Program-made: the position numbers and the translations under genes
Shown here: positions 12,501-24,669 of the stretch, one piece after another
Numbering within the stretch: the first letter of the stretch is position 1
Layout: the number at the start of each line of letters is the position of its first letter
Source of the DNA: Ulva prolifera
Taxonomy: Eukaryota > Chlorophyta > Ulvophyceae > Ulvales > Ulvaceae
Direction of reading: 5' to 3'
DNA length: 64,000 bases
Assembly: GCA_023078555.1 (NCBI GenBank)
Contig: JALAAN010000010.1
Span: forward strand, 1,364,001 to 1,428,000
Notes under the pieces: model-generated
Databases searched by the model: none
What the model saw: only the letters and a program-made list of their open reading frames with translations
What the model was told of the DNA's origin: nothing

Positions 12501-15384
12501 GTAGATGTGATCGCGCAGCACGCGGAATCCATCGTCTGTGTCAGTGTGCTGAGTAAAGGGTCGCTTCGCTCTTGGGGGTGTCTGGTGCGGATCATCGGGC
12601 CCGATCAAACAGCGAGATTTAGTTGCTTCTGGTGCTCATTGTCAGGTGCCGACTAATCAAGAACGAGTCCCAACCCTGATCTGAGAGCTGCTGAGACCCA
12701 CCGTCGGCTGTCTGAACTTACCGTCCGCGAGCGCTGACGCGCTGCTGGCATGGCTGCAGCGAGTGGCAACGCCCGGAGAGCCTCATGGCTTGTGTTGTGG
12801 CACCGGCGGACAGTACCTCCAGGTTGTTCTGTCCGGCAGGGGGGCATACTACCTGTGCACCGGTGTCAAGACAGGGGCAGCGGTGCAGGAAATGAAGCAG
12901 GAGGCAATCAAGCGCCTCAATGGTAAGTCGACAAGCAAGCCCGCACGGCGTTCGCCGGCCAAACCCCCACCCAATGCCGCCCTCCAGCTGACACCCGCCC
13001 CTGCTGGTGCCCCGCTGACTCAGCACGACCCTCGAGCATCACGCGACCCACAGCCGCCCACATCTCGTATAGCGGACGGCGAGCGGGAGGCCTTGCTGGC
13101 ACGGCGCGCGAAGTTCGAGTCGCGGCCTGAGAACTGTGGCGCGTGGGAGCGCGCGTTTCCGTGCAGTGACGCGGCTGCGGCCGAGCCGTACGCGCTGTGC
13201 ATGGCCGCCGCCCGCGACGCATTTGAATCGCACCACAGCTGCCGCCTGCGGGCGCACCTCGACTCGCTGGCCGCCCGCCATGAGCACCCGGTGCGCCTGC
13301 AGCACCCATGCATGCATGCGGGCGTGAAAGTCCTGAAACCACGCCATACAACTCTGAGAAGCAGGCCAAGAACAACCACATTGTTGGCACAATCCATGAT
13401 ATCATCATCGTTTCGACATGTTGATCCCACACGTATGAGAGTACGCACCCATGCATGCAGGCTGATGCGTCGCATGGTGCCGTCCCCCGACGGCCTCAGC
13501 CCTCCCCTGATGCCTCAGCGCAGCCCCCGCCCGGCACCGGCCAGTCACGCACCTGCCGCCCACCACGCCACCCCTGCCCACGCAGCCATGCCCACGCACC
13601 AGCCCAGCGCCTGGCGCCGAGCGTGGGCGGCCAGGAGGAGCCTGGCGAGAGCGACGTTGAAGGGGGTAGCGGCCAGGCTGTGCCGGCGGCGATGGACAAG
13701 CTACCCGACAGCGCTGCCGCCAATCGCAATGCCGGGGATCGCAGACTGCGACGGCAGGCCGACGGATCAGATCAGGGCAGTGGTCCGCCGCGGCGCATGG
13801 TGGACTGTGACTCCCCACCGCGGCGTCTTGCCGGGCCGGAGTCCCCCGATGCACCGCCTCCCGGTGGGGCTGGGAAACACTGCGCTGCGCATGCTGCGGG
13901 AGCAGTGGAGGCACGCACAGGACGCAATGCCGCGGCGGCTGTGGCTGCGGGGGGCGGCGGCGGGGCGCAGGCATCAATGGCCGGTGGCAGCGTGCCACGC
14001 CAGAGTCTTGAGCTGCCGCCGCAGCCGGGGGGCTGGTGCGGAGGCGGCTCTGCTGGCGGGCGCACGCATGTCATGCCGCCGCTGCCTCCCGCGAGCGATT
14101 TGAACGTGCCGCACATGCATTCGGTGCGGGAGGCTGCGGCGAGCTGCGCCAGCATAGCCTCTGCAGGCGCGGGCCTGGGCCTTGAGGTGTGTGGGCTGCG
14201 CCTGGCAGGCACGGCAGGGAGCACGGAGAACTGTCCTCAAGAGGAGACAGCTCCGTCGTTGCATTGCGGCCCAGGGGCGCTGCCGGCGGCCGACGCTCGA
14301 GACGGTGCCGCCGCTGATGGCGCCGGCTGCTGTGCATCGCGAGAAGCAGAGGACGCTGAGAGCTCCAGGATGGCTCCTCCTGGTGGTAGTGCGTGTCCAT
14401 GCTCTCCGTGCTGCGTGCGCTGTGCGTATAGGGTCCTGGGGCAGGCGTGCGGACCAGGGGCTCTTGGCCGAGTGCGCAGCTTGGGCGCCGTCTGTTTGTC
14501 CAGACGGGGCAGCCCTGTCAGCAAGCGTGCCTGATGACACTCGCAGGCCGGAGCAGGTACTACTGTATGAAGCGGCAACACGCAACTCGCCATCTGGATC
14601 TGCAGGTGGCTGCAGTCTCGCGAGTGAGCAGCCCGTGGTACCTGGACACCAAGCGGAGCCGGTGCAAGAGCTGCAGCGGGCGACTCTCCCGGCACAGGCT
14701 GACTGTGCGGCGGCAAGCCCGGCCGGGGCGCCTGCATGCCGCGGCGAGGCCCGTGCTGTGCGCAGCACGCTGTCGCTGGAGCGGGTGGCCGTGAGGGGCC
14801 ACAGGCCTGCACGGCATGCATCCCTCAAGGCTGCGGCCGGCCACATGCATGTGAGCGTGCCGGCCGGCGCCAGCTACCTGTGGGGGAGAGTGCGCAGCGG
14901 CAGCGACGTCGACGGGAGGCTGAGGTGCATGCATCAGGAGGTCATCGGCGCGGACGCTGCCGCAGGCTGGCGCGGCGGCCGCGGCTCCGAGCCACCCGGC
15001 GTGGGCCTGCCGCGGGCCGCGAGCATGGGCGCACCCCGCGCGCCGACGGTGCGGACACAGGGCAGCCACGACCACGCTTTGGGCATGCATGGAGGCGCCG
15101 CACCGCGGCCGGGGCAACTGGTCACGGAACGCTTTGGACGGGCTCCGGGTGCCGTGGCCGGTGGGGTGTGGAGCCGCGGGGTGGCGCGGGGCGGAGCCGC
15201 GCTGGCGCACGGGGCTGCCCCCTGGCTGCTCAAGGCAGGGCACCGCGGCGGGACGAAAGAGATGGGGGAGAGTGGCTTTGGGATGCGTGGGCATGCTGGG
15301 CAGTCAAAGGCGGAGTCGCCGCGGGACGCCGTGGTCCGCCTGCTGCGCACTGCCGCGCTGCGTGACGTGGAGCAGGGGGCGTGA
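9511..15384 (+). CDS. Tubulin tyrosine ligase-like polyglutamylase (TTLL6/7/13 type)
   Basis: Proposed exons are 9511-9771, 9844-10098, 10934-11330, 11689-11822, 12199-12375, 12889-13290, 13461-14388 and 14606-15384, about 1110 residues. The TTL fold is unmistakable: KYEVLRQIARDLQW, SVSSERVMRL, KINHFCGMLELCRK, the ATP-binding KPDAGCQGRGIV, EYIRRPMLIHGLKFDIRLYA, MHLTNYAVNR, and CFEVLGYDLLLD leading to the metal-binding VEVNHSPSF. Such enzymes add glutamate to tubulin side chains in cilia or the cytoskeleton. A basic, helix-prone segment in exon 6 (EMKQEAIKRLN; REALLARRAKFESRP) fits the microtubule-binding region after the catalytic core. The start may be 9550 or an upstream exon. The Gly/Ala/Arg-rich tail is uncertain: exon 7 could read through to a stop at 14534. 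I prefer an intron at 14389-14605 because its ends (GTGCGT, TGCAG) match the local consensus. Confidence 0.88.
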
Positions 15385-16203
15385 TGTGCCTGCTGCGGTG
15401 TGGGTCGAGACACGGGTGCAGCAGTCTGTCGGCGCTGGGGTGCAGCTCAGCATGCATGTGCATGTTGGCGGCCCGTGCAGAGGTTTACGTGATGGTGGTT
15501 TGAGTCGGCAGGATTGGCTGCGCATGCATGCTTGGGTGGGTGTTTCTGTGTGAGTCTCGAGCGCCATGGCTTGATGGGAGATCTCTGGTGTTATGCTGTG
15601 GAGGCTGTGGTTGTGGCCCAGCGCTGTGTGGCCGTTGCAGGTGCTTGGCATAGTGGCCAAGCCACGAAATTGGCAGAAGAGGCAGACGCGGTGGTGGTGA
15701 TGTGGTGACTGCAAGGAACTGTCCCCATGGACTGAATTCAGATGCAGGTGCTGCCAAGGCTCCGGTGTTGAGTGGACATGGAACACATGGGAAAACTCCG
15801 AGTCTTGGACAAGTTCTTGGGATTGGAGTTGCTGCAGCTGCAACGGGAATGTATCATGAACCCCTCCCGCGGCTTGTGGAATGTACCTGGTATTAGCTTC
15901 GAGACGGAATTGGCATGGTCAACGTGAATGTACCAGCGAGGGTACAGCCTGGACAAAGGAACAGCAATTTCGATATATCGGGATAGTGCAGGTGCCGGGA
16001 AGCCATGACAGAACCGCGTGCATCAAACAAACGCCTGCCTGCAAATGGATCTGTATATCAGATCGTGACCAGCAATCGCGTGTTTACTCCACTCGTCGCG
16101 CTGATGCCGTGGTCTGTATGATTCAGCATCTTTTTGTTGTTCAGAACGTTTGTGTACGGACCTCCCTTGTCCGTTGTCGCTGTTGCGCTGATTCCGTCTG
16201 ACA
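15385..16203. other. Intergenic: 3' flank of TTLL gene and upstream of TPM-RING copy 2
   Basis: GC content falls from the ligase tail towards the next gene. I see no coding signal, clear promoter box or repeat. Confidence 0.5.
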
Positions 16204-18614
16204 ATGAAGAAGTTCATGTTAGCAGCTATAGCGCTGTTTTTGCCTCTGGTGTATGGATGGACAATTAATTCGCTTCCGGACCCACAAGCTGATCCCCAAG
16301 GCTGTGGCAGGGACGTGAAGGGATGGGTATGCAGCCCCGATGGGCTGGTTGCCACAGACGAGCTCTCTGTGATTCAAGGCAATATCATGACGATCTACGA
16401 TGGAGCATATCCGTATTCCAAGATGATTTGCCCGCGGTCCGACGAGGACGTGCCTGTCGAGCTAATGGCAATTATCGTGAACAAAGTAGACGGCAAAGGC
16501 GATCCTGCCATGAGAGTGGCGCGCTTCGCAACTGGAATCCACGACAGGTTTGGTGTTGGCTCAAAAGATTGCGGCAGCGGTGCTGTGATAGTCATGAGCG
16601 TTCAAGACAAACAGGTATCGTGCACGCCATGGCACATGCAACGCGTCCTAGACAATGCCAGCTGAACTAACAGCGACATTTTTGTTATGCAGATATATAT
16701 CTCAACTGGAGACCTTGTGGGGACCATGCTCAAGCAGCCACAGATAGACGGTATCATCACTGGCGTCAGGGACGATCTTCGGCATGGCAACTATGGGAAA
16801 GCAATGGAGGCTGTAGTCATCCAGGTCGGCTTGACTCTGTCAGGTAAGGTCGATCCTTCCGCTGGAGGAGACGGTAAATCAAGCTTCGACTGGGGGCTGG
16901 CCTTCTTTGGCTCCGCCATCGCAGGCTTCTTCGGCCTGTCAGCCTGGACTGGACACAGGAGGAGATCAGAGCAGCAAAATGTTCGAGGACGACTCCGAGG
17001 AATGCAGCGTGATCTCAAGGTATGGCAGCTGCTGCACTCAGCTGGAACTGTTCACCTATCTGTCCTCTCATCGATGCTGAATGCCGACTCTTGAACCGTT
17101 GCCACGCAGCCAAAAATTGCCCTCGCACATATATGCACTTTCAATTGTACAACCTAACTCACAGTATAGACATCACCCTTGACCGAGGGCTCGATGCAGG
17201 CAGCGAAGCAAGGCACATACACATCAACGTCATGTCCAATCTGCCTTGAAGACTTTACCTCCAGGGACAGGTCAACAGCGCCAGCTGAAGCCGCCTCTAA
17301 TGAAGGCGATGCTGGACAAGAAGCCACTGGCATGAGCGAGTCGTCGCCCCTGTTAGGCTCACAAGAGGCTGCGCCAGTGCCCTCCGCCCCCCCACTTCCA
17401 GACCTCCCCGCCTCTTCATCTGCAGCCCATGCCAGCGACAACCCGCAGGCCTCCACAGCCCAACTCGACAGAGCCACGGAATCATTTACGGCTCCCAAGA
17501 GCGATTACCGGGAGCCGTTCATGCTCCCGTGCGGCCACACCTTCTGTGAGCCGTGCATCTCAGAGTGGGTCAAGCGGCACTCAGACTGCCCCGGTGCGTG
17601 CCATGCACCTGCCTGCTCCAGCTGACATGCCCGAAATGCCTGCCACATCCATAATGCCGACTTGCGTTCGTCTTTTTCCTGAGACCTGGTGTGTTGATAA
17701 CGGAGCTGGAATGGACGATCCCTCCCAAGATTGGTCCAGGGCTGAGATACCGTCAGCAGTGACGCAGCTTGCACGATGCTTCTGCGATCTCTTTGTATGC
17801 ATTCCCCTCCATCGATTGCAATCTTATAGAGCTTCCAAGCCCGTGGATCTGCCCACACACACGGCATGCTACCGTTGCTTCATGCAGCCTTGCCATGACA
17901 CAGCCTCCTCCCAACAATCTCCATTCTGTCCGGCATGCTACCGTTGCTTCATGCAGCCTTGCCATGACACAGCCTCCTCTCAACGATCTCCATTCTGTCC
18001 GGCATGCTACCGTTGCTTCATGCAGCCTTGCCATGACACAGCCTCCTCCCAACCACCTCCATTCTGTCCGGCATGCTACCGTTGCTTCATGCAGCCTTGC
18101 CATGACACAGCCTCCTCCCAACAATCTCCATTCTGTCCGGCATGCTACCGCCGCCACACGCTGCTGTCCTCACACCCCCCAACTGCCTGCAGTTTGCCGC
18201 CAGCCCGTCTCTGGCGCCGCGTCCACGCCGCGTCCACCGCCGCCACAGCGGCCCACGGACGACCCGGCCGCCCCGCAGCTGCAGGTGCGCCCCGCGCGCG
18301 GTGGTCGCGGCTGCGGCCGCACGGCCTTCGGCTGGCACGACGGCGACTTTGACCTCTACGGCCCAGAGCTCGCGTTCCGCCTCATGCGGCTGCGCCGCTA
18401 CCACCCGGACTACGTCACGCAGGCGATGGTCGATGACATGCTCAACGAGGCGCACGGCACCAGCGCAGGGGTCCCGGACTGGGGCCACCACCCGGTGTTC
18501 GTCAGCCAGATTTCCGCGCAGACGCGCAGCGAGATGCAGGCGCGCGGCAGCCAGCAGTCGGGTGCGAGCTTCGGCGGCGGCCATTCGAGTGGCGGTGGCG
18601 GCGGGGGCTGGTAG
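16204..18614 (+). CDS. TPM-domain / RING-finger membrane protein, copy 2
   Basis: Proposed exons are 16204-16614, 16693-17019, 17200-17593 and 18193-18614, about 517 residues. Exon order and intron phases (0, 0, 1) match the copy at 4528. A signal peptide (MKKFMLAAIALFLPLVYG) precedes the TPM domain (SLPDPQADPQGCGRD, RFGVGSKDCGSG, IYISTGDLVGTML). A membrane segment follows (WGLAFFGSAIAGFFGLSAW). The RING is split: CPIC at about 258-261, CGHTFCEPC at about 357-365, and CPVCR completed by the exon 3/4 splice. Its first loop is about 95 residues, against about 167 in copy 1. The tail has FDLYGPELAFRLMRL and ends in Gly-rich sequence with a terminal Trp, as in copy 1. The likely role is a membrane-anchored ubiquitin ligase with a lumenal or extracellular TPM module; target unknown. 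Confidence 0.87.
17863..18150 (+). repeat. 69-bp tandem repeat inside intron 3 of TPM-RING copy 2
   Basis: Four near-identical 69-bp units start at 17863, 17932, 18001 and 18070, followed by a short partial unit. The unit is 23 codons long, so frames stay open across the array on both strands; those frames are artefacts of periodicity. Each unit contains CATGCAG, which resembles the acceptor consensus here, and the real acceptor lies only about 40 bp beyond the array. Confidence 0.9.
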
Positions 18615-21600
18615 GAAGCCGGGGGGAAGGTACCGATGTGCCGATAAGAGAGGCCTTACAAACAGCTCGGTGAGGGTGGCGTCGCGTGCGGCGTCTCACG
18701 GTGGCCAGGAAGACATTCCTGTGCATCCTGGCAGCTATCTCAGCGTGCATTCTGAGTACGGCCGATGGCCAGCGCTGGCCAGCGACCGGATGCCACTTGA
18801 GACATTCTCGGGCGGCGGACCGTGCGATGGACGGGGCCCAGGTGCCCGCGGCGCGTGTCGGAGCGCGATGGCCGGCCGGCGCAGGCGTTGCGACGCAGGG
18901 GCGGGCGGCCTGTGATGTGGACTGGTGGCGGTGTGGCCCTGCTGATGTGCTGTGCGCTCTGAGCCGGGATCGCGGCTGCCGCCAAGGTGGCCCCGACGCG
19001 ACCCCAGTTCCGGGCTTGTGTGATGTGTCTGCATGAAGCCGCAGATTCGATACGGTACGAAATGGCGCCACTCGGGGCTGCCTTGGAGAGGTCGGTGTAG
19101 TGCGGTTGTGTCTCCGAGAGTTGGTGAGAGTGTGGTGGCAAGTTCGGCGACGGCGTGGCTTAGGTGCCCGGCGTTTTAGGAAGGTCCTCCCCTGTGAAGC
19201 CGGCTTTTCAGCGTGTTTGTGTTTTAATTCTCCGTACGATGCACCTCTACGTGCGTTGCCTGGTATGGGCCGCGCTGTGTCAGTGGGGTTGGGCTTGTGG
19301 GCTGTGGAGCCCTGCGGCCCGATGGCTCGACACATGCACCCTGGCTTCCTCAAGGTTGTATGTCAGGGTGTATGTGCCGAGTCAGACCCCAGATCTGTAA
19401 AACCCTCGGCCACAGCGACTGGCAATGACACGTGTACGGCTGTAGGCCATTATCTTGCTTCTGTTCCTGCTATGCCTCCCCACATTGTCAATGTGCAACC
19501 AAACGATGCAGGCATCACCAACCTCCTGTTTGCTTTGCAGTGCTTGCCGAGAACTGTGATGTGCTGACATGTTTGAACCCCAGACGTGTTGTCCGGAGGC
19601 GGTGCCCGTCGTTTTTTTCGAACCAGGGCATGCGCAAAAACTGTGTCAAGGTGCAGTGATCTGACTGCTACACCACTGGCTATGCACAGACCACTATCTC
19701 AGAGATATACCGTATACATCGTGTCATTGGCGAGCGAAGTGAACCGTGACGTGTGCTCCTTGACGGTTGCTTTACCTCTGCATTTATTTGCACGACTGGG
19801 CCCAGCTGGGGGGGTCATTTTTATCCGGTCCTCAAGCCTCGATCTGTCGCATGTAAGAACGATCGAAAAGGCACCAGGGCATGACGTCTGCTGACACCGC
19901 TAGTTGCCACGCAAGCACCGGTTGCAGCGCGCACTGCGCGCAACGGTCACAGACGGGCGTACAGGGAGCTTTGAGCGTTGGTTGACCACAGAGAAAGGAA
20001 CGAAAGACAGAATAGTATCTCAAGTACATGGTGAGGGTTGTAACGAGCGAAACGTCACAGTCCAGAGTGTTTGCAGCGCGCACTGGCTCTGATGTCGCCC
20101 ACGACTCCAGCTCCGATCAGACTGACAGTTGCTACTTCGCAGCTGTACAGTCTAATATCATACAATATTGAACTGGCTCTGAACGAAGGCATGGTTGAGT
20201 TTCCGCGCTTACGCGTGAGCGTTGCACCGTCTGGCGAGCTCGGCAACATTGTTAACTCATTAACAGCCTCACAACCAGCTCAGACGTCACTCAGGCACAG
20301 CAAAATAACAAATCAACGTGGGTCAAATCAAAGGATGTCAAGTTGCGTTATGCGTGGCCGTATGTGCCCTGGCATGGGGACATGACGGAATGGACTGCAC
20401 TCGCAACGACTTGCACTCACCCATACAGCATGCACGCTCAATATGACAATAGAATCTACAAATTTATGCTTGATCATTAGAGTAGGGCTTGACGCACAGT
20501 CGGGGTCGCGATGGGCAGCCTTTCGGCAGGTCTGCAGTGCGGTATTCCATCGCAAAGCCTACAGAGCTGCTGCTAGCCCACCTAATGCACACAGAGGGGC
20601 ATTCTATATCGTTCCCCATATTCGCACATGTGTGCTGCCTCCATGGCGCGCTGCCTCGCGGCCGCAGTACAGTAGACCGGCATGATGGCACTCTGTGCAT
20701 TCACGCAGCATCGTTGGCCCAGCTGTGTCACGAGACAGCTTCACTGATGTCGTATCTTCATTCTTTGAGATTCATTAGCACTACTGGGGGCACATAGCGC
20801 GCTAGGCGGGTGGTGGTGGCACCAGCCTGGCTGTGCAGGCTCCATGCATGAATGGCGTGTCGCTGACGACGTAGAAAGTAAAGCACGAGGGCATGCCATG
20901 AGACTGGTCGATGCTTTAGGACCGGTTATGGAAGACCACTGGGCCCCTGTGGTTCGATATCTCATGCAATGCGTGACGTGTGGACGAGTCTGCTCATGTC
21001 CGCAAGTGGTCGACGACTGCTTGGAGTCGGGGAGATCTCCCTCGACGCGCAGCCAACCGCGCGATCGTTCACAAGAGCCAGACATATGCATGTGCACTAT
21101 AGTCCGGGCGACAGTTTGAGGTTTTTTGAGTTGTAGACGGCCCGGCCTGCTGCAGCCTCTGCTGCAGTGTATAGGTAGCCCTGTGTGCGTGGCACAGGGG
21201 CCACTGGCGGCGGCGGCGACGGGTAAATCAGGCCGCCCGGCACGACGTCTTCGCGTCGCGCGGACGGGAAGCTTCGTTTGTGCGCGCAACCAGCGTTTCA
21301 CAGCCCACGATGCGAGCGCTTCAAATTCGCGTGTGCGCCACGGGAGAAGCACCTCTCTCGCCGATGCTTGTGCCATTCGCACCGGTCGCCTCCGGTGTTC
21401 GCAGGTGTCCCTGCTCCAGCACCCTGTATGCCCTCGCATGATGCGGCGGTGCTCCACAACCCGGCGGGATCCCCGCTGAAACAGCCGTTTGTCCCAGAAC
21501 TGCCGCCAGGACTGGAAAACCTGACGGGGTTCGCCGCTGAAAATGGGCTGTCAGAGACGATATATGATAGTGACCGCAGCCCGGGCCCGCTGGCACCTGT

Positions 21601-24600
21601 GCGGCACCGCTCGATTGCGATCAAATCCAGCGGGATACCATCTGTGAGAAACGGCCGTTTTGAGCATTGGTGGCTCTGATGATCTGTGCCTCGTCGTCCC
21701 GAGTTGTCCGGTAGCATGCATTGTCCTCCATGCATGCGTGCGCCACTAGTGCTGGCAGCTATCGCGCACTGGGATCGGCCCGAACCAGGGATTGGGGCCC
21801 ATGCGCCTGGCACAGGCCTGGCCAGGCCGCATGCAGAAGGCAGCATGCGGCACGCAGCTCATCGCGCTGCACAGGCTGTCGTGTACCTCCGAAGCGAATT
21901 ACTTAATGCAGCTGCATCATCCCATCGCTGGCTGCGCATTCCACATAGTGCTCGCGTGCGTCTCCTCCCAAGTCCCTGCGCTGCAATTAACCGCTCGTCG
22001 AGACAGCGACCCCAGAGCTCCACAGACTGCGCAAGGCCAGCCCACGGGTTCATTGACATTCCATATCTAGCAACTCATATCCAGCTCGTGTGCTCGCCGC
22101 CGCAGCGCTGTCCGGCCGGCATGCGCGGGCCTGCAAGTGCTGTCTTGGATGGGACTGCCGCGACGAGTCTACGCTGCTGCGTGCCGCGCTGATCCCTACG
22201 CATACCGTTCGACGCCGCGCGGCGTGCGGATCGATCGAGGCCTTACATCACACCCTCGAGGAATACGAGGGCAGCGCGACTCCACGTCGACGGGAGGACC
22301 AGCGGATTCCCGGCGAAGGAGCTGACCCGGATTCTCTGCACACGAGGTGCCGTCCTGCAACATACCTTGTACCTTTTCGCACATGGGTGTTACATAGCTT
22401 GCCTTAGGCAACGTCCGTGTGTGGGGACGTCTCGCGGCTCCAGAATTCGCACAATCTTGAGTGCAAGGCTTGGTTCGGTTGCCAGCACTGCGGGACCAGT
22501 GTCAAGGTCGTTGACAAGCTTGGGCTGCGACTGCGCACGAGAGCATGAGTCCACGGCTGCCGGTCAGTATGGCTGTGCTGTGTGCCTAGACATCCTCGGG
22601 GCGACTTTGCGAACAAAGGCTGCTTGATACGCAGCTGGGCAGTACCTGTCAAGGCTGCTGCTGATGCTGCCAATATATCGATGCGCCTGTAGAACGTAGC
22701 ACAACATCTGCTGCCGACCTGCATGTGCGCGCTGGCCAGCTCCGTTGCTTCCTGTCGTCGTACTTGTACATACCGAGTGAAGAGTTAAGTACCTCTAGAA
22801 TTGATCTCGGTAAACAGAGAAGTCATGAGAAGTGGAGAATGTCATTGGCTGCAGTCCTGGTGCCGTCTCTCACAATGTTGCTGCACTTGTACCGCTCTCC
22901 TGCTGAGCAGGGATGGGCAATTTCATCAGCCGTGATGGAAGACAAAAATATGTATCGTTTCAAATTTCGTTGTCAGTGGCGTGGCAACTGTGGGCAGCGC
23001 GCTTCTGTTGTGTGGACATGCCCACCAGAAGTCTGTCCAGCTGGCCCGGCGTGACACCATCGATGATCTCATTCGCAGTGCATTGTCGCCGACGCACCAA
23101 ATGAAATCAGTATATCTGCATATCTTATGTCTATGTCCGACGACCTGCAATGCAGTGCCTGCCTTGGGCACTGTGGCACATACTTTGCAGCCACTGCCAT
23201 GTCCCTGAATTATCTCTCTGAGATAGCTAGCTGCAATGTGGCAAATGCAGCATCCTCTGCATGCTCCCTGCCTTGGCCCACTGCATGGAAGACCACCGGA
23301 ACAGACTGTATCGCTATCAGAAACAGAAACTCTCCATCATGTAATTGATCAACGTGATCAGTCAATCACACAGACTAGGAGACACCAGCTCAGGCCCCAT
23401 GATTTGGGAGCTCACACATGCTGTTTGCAGGCTGTATGAAAACGCACAAGCATCAGCATCCTGCACCCCCCCCCCCCCCCCTTTATGCCATGACATATTC
23501 TGATTTGTGCAGTCGTATTGCCTCCCTGGCCACATGTAGCATGCGACGAGATGCTGGGTTGCTGAGTTGCTGACGCCTATATGCCTAGGCCAGACACAAC
23601 CTTCTTTGTTGCAGGAGCTCAAAGCAAAGGCGTGCGTATGCCTGCCACACTGGCTGCATTTAGATTTACTTTCCTTGACTGCAATTGTGGCACAGAGTAC
23701 AGGCAGGAGCACAAATACAATTACCACTGCTCTCTAGTTCCTGTATGATGGACTGCATGGATCATCCCCTTGATAATTGTCCCACCAGTCGATCTAGCCT
23801 GTGTGACAGTACAATCACGATCACAGCGGCATAGGTAAATTTGACTTGTACTAGCCTTGAATTTGACTGGTATCATATGACGCCTTAGACCACTCATAGC
23901 CAGGCTTTCCACTGCAGTGCAGCGCCTCCAAAACACCCCATCATACACCTACACCTTTTAAAGAGAGCATCTCCTTGGAGGCTAGGCTAGAACATGAGAT
24001 TGTTGTGTGTTGTAGTACACATGAGGGGCAGAGAGGGCCGGTGGGTGATCCCAAACAAGCATCATCAACTGCACATCCCAAGGAAGCCTTTTCAGATTCT
24101 CGTCATTGTTCTGGACGAAAAGACATCAACATCCGCACCTGACCGCAAATCCGGAGCACGTGGCCAGAATCGAAGTTATGGAATCGAAATGACTGTAATT
24201 GTTGTGTATGGCAATTGTGGTTGCAATTGTGGTTTCATAGCGCAGTAGCTGTTGCAGGGGGATCCAGGCAAACCAGTGTTCACAATTTTTTTCATTAATG
24301 CCCCTTGCAAATGCCGTACTGATACCAAATGCTACATAAATGCTGCAGCCCAATTGGACCCTCATAGTGACATGGTGAGTCTTACGTGGTCACATGTATG
24401 CACCTGTCGCCAGTTCCCTGGCCAGTGATGCCTGTTCCCATCCAGCTTTCTACTGCCCACTCGCACTTCATATTTGGTGATGGCTGCTTAGAGCAGCAGA
24501 TATTGTCTCAATGCTGCTATTCGCTCAACGACCACACAGGATAAGATAACAGTCTATCCTGCCTACATGATCATTTGAGAGCAAGACAGAGTCAGAACAG

Positions 24601-24669
24601 CCTAGACTGTTGCGCCTGGCGCATGTCCAGCGGGGCTAAGCGAGCAGCTGTCTGCAGTGCATCGGCGGC
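18615..24669. other. Six-kb stretch without a recognisable gene
   Basis: Many short frames occur but none has a domain I recognise. Candidates for a closer look are 20844-21119 (MRLVDALGPVMEDHW), 21420-21679 (PELPPGLENLTGFAAENG) and 23994-24248. A stretch near 23010-23110 (QLARRDTIDDLIRSALS) vaguely recalls the 3' end of LINE proteins. A run of about 18 C lies near 23467-23484. No tRNA, rRNA or array repeat was seen. Confidence 0.4.

Noticed and set aside
12763-14103. 446-codon continuous frame over the TTLL 3' half
   Set aside because: Only the part from 12889 to 13290 fits the enzyme; beyond that the paralogy-independent splice model and composition favour another frame.
13974-14846. Long minus-strand frames opposite the TTLL tail
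   Set aside because: Shadow frames of GC-rich coding or low-complexity sequence.
17863-18150. CRISPR array
   Set aside because: Eukaryotic intron with direct tandem repeats and no spacers.
17769-18192. Repetitive open frame upstream of TPM-RING copy 2 exon 4
   Set aside because: It is the 69-bp intron repeat, whose length is a multiple of three; not exon.
21278-21679. Exon ending in GRFEHWWL
   Set aside because: Protein-like in its second half only, no partner exons or recognisable family; left as a candidate within the gene-free region.
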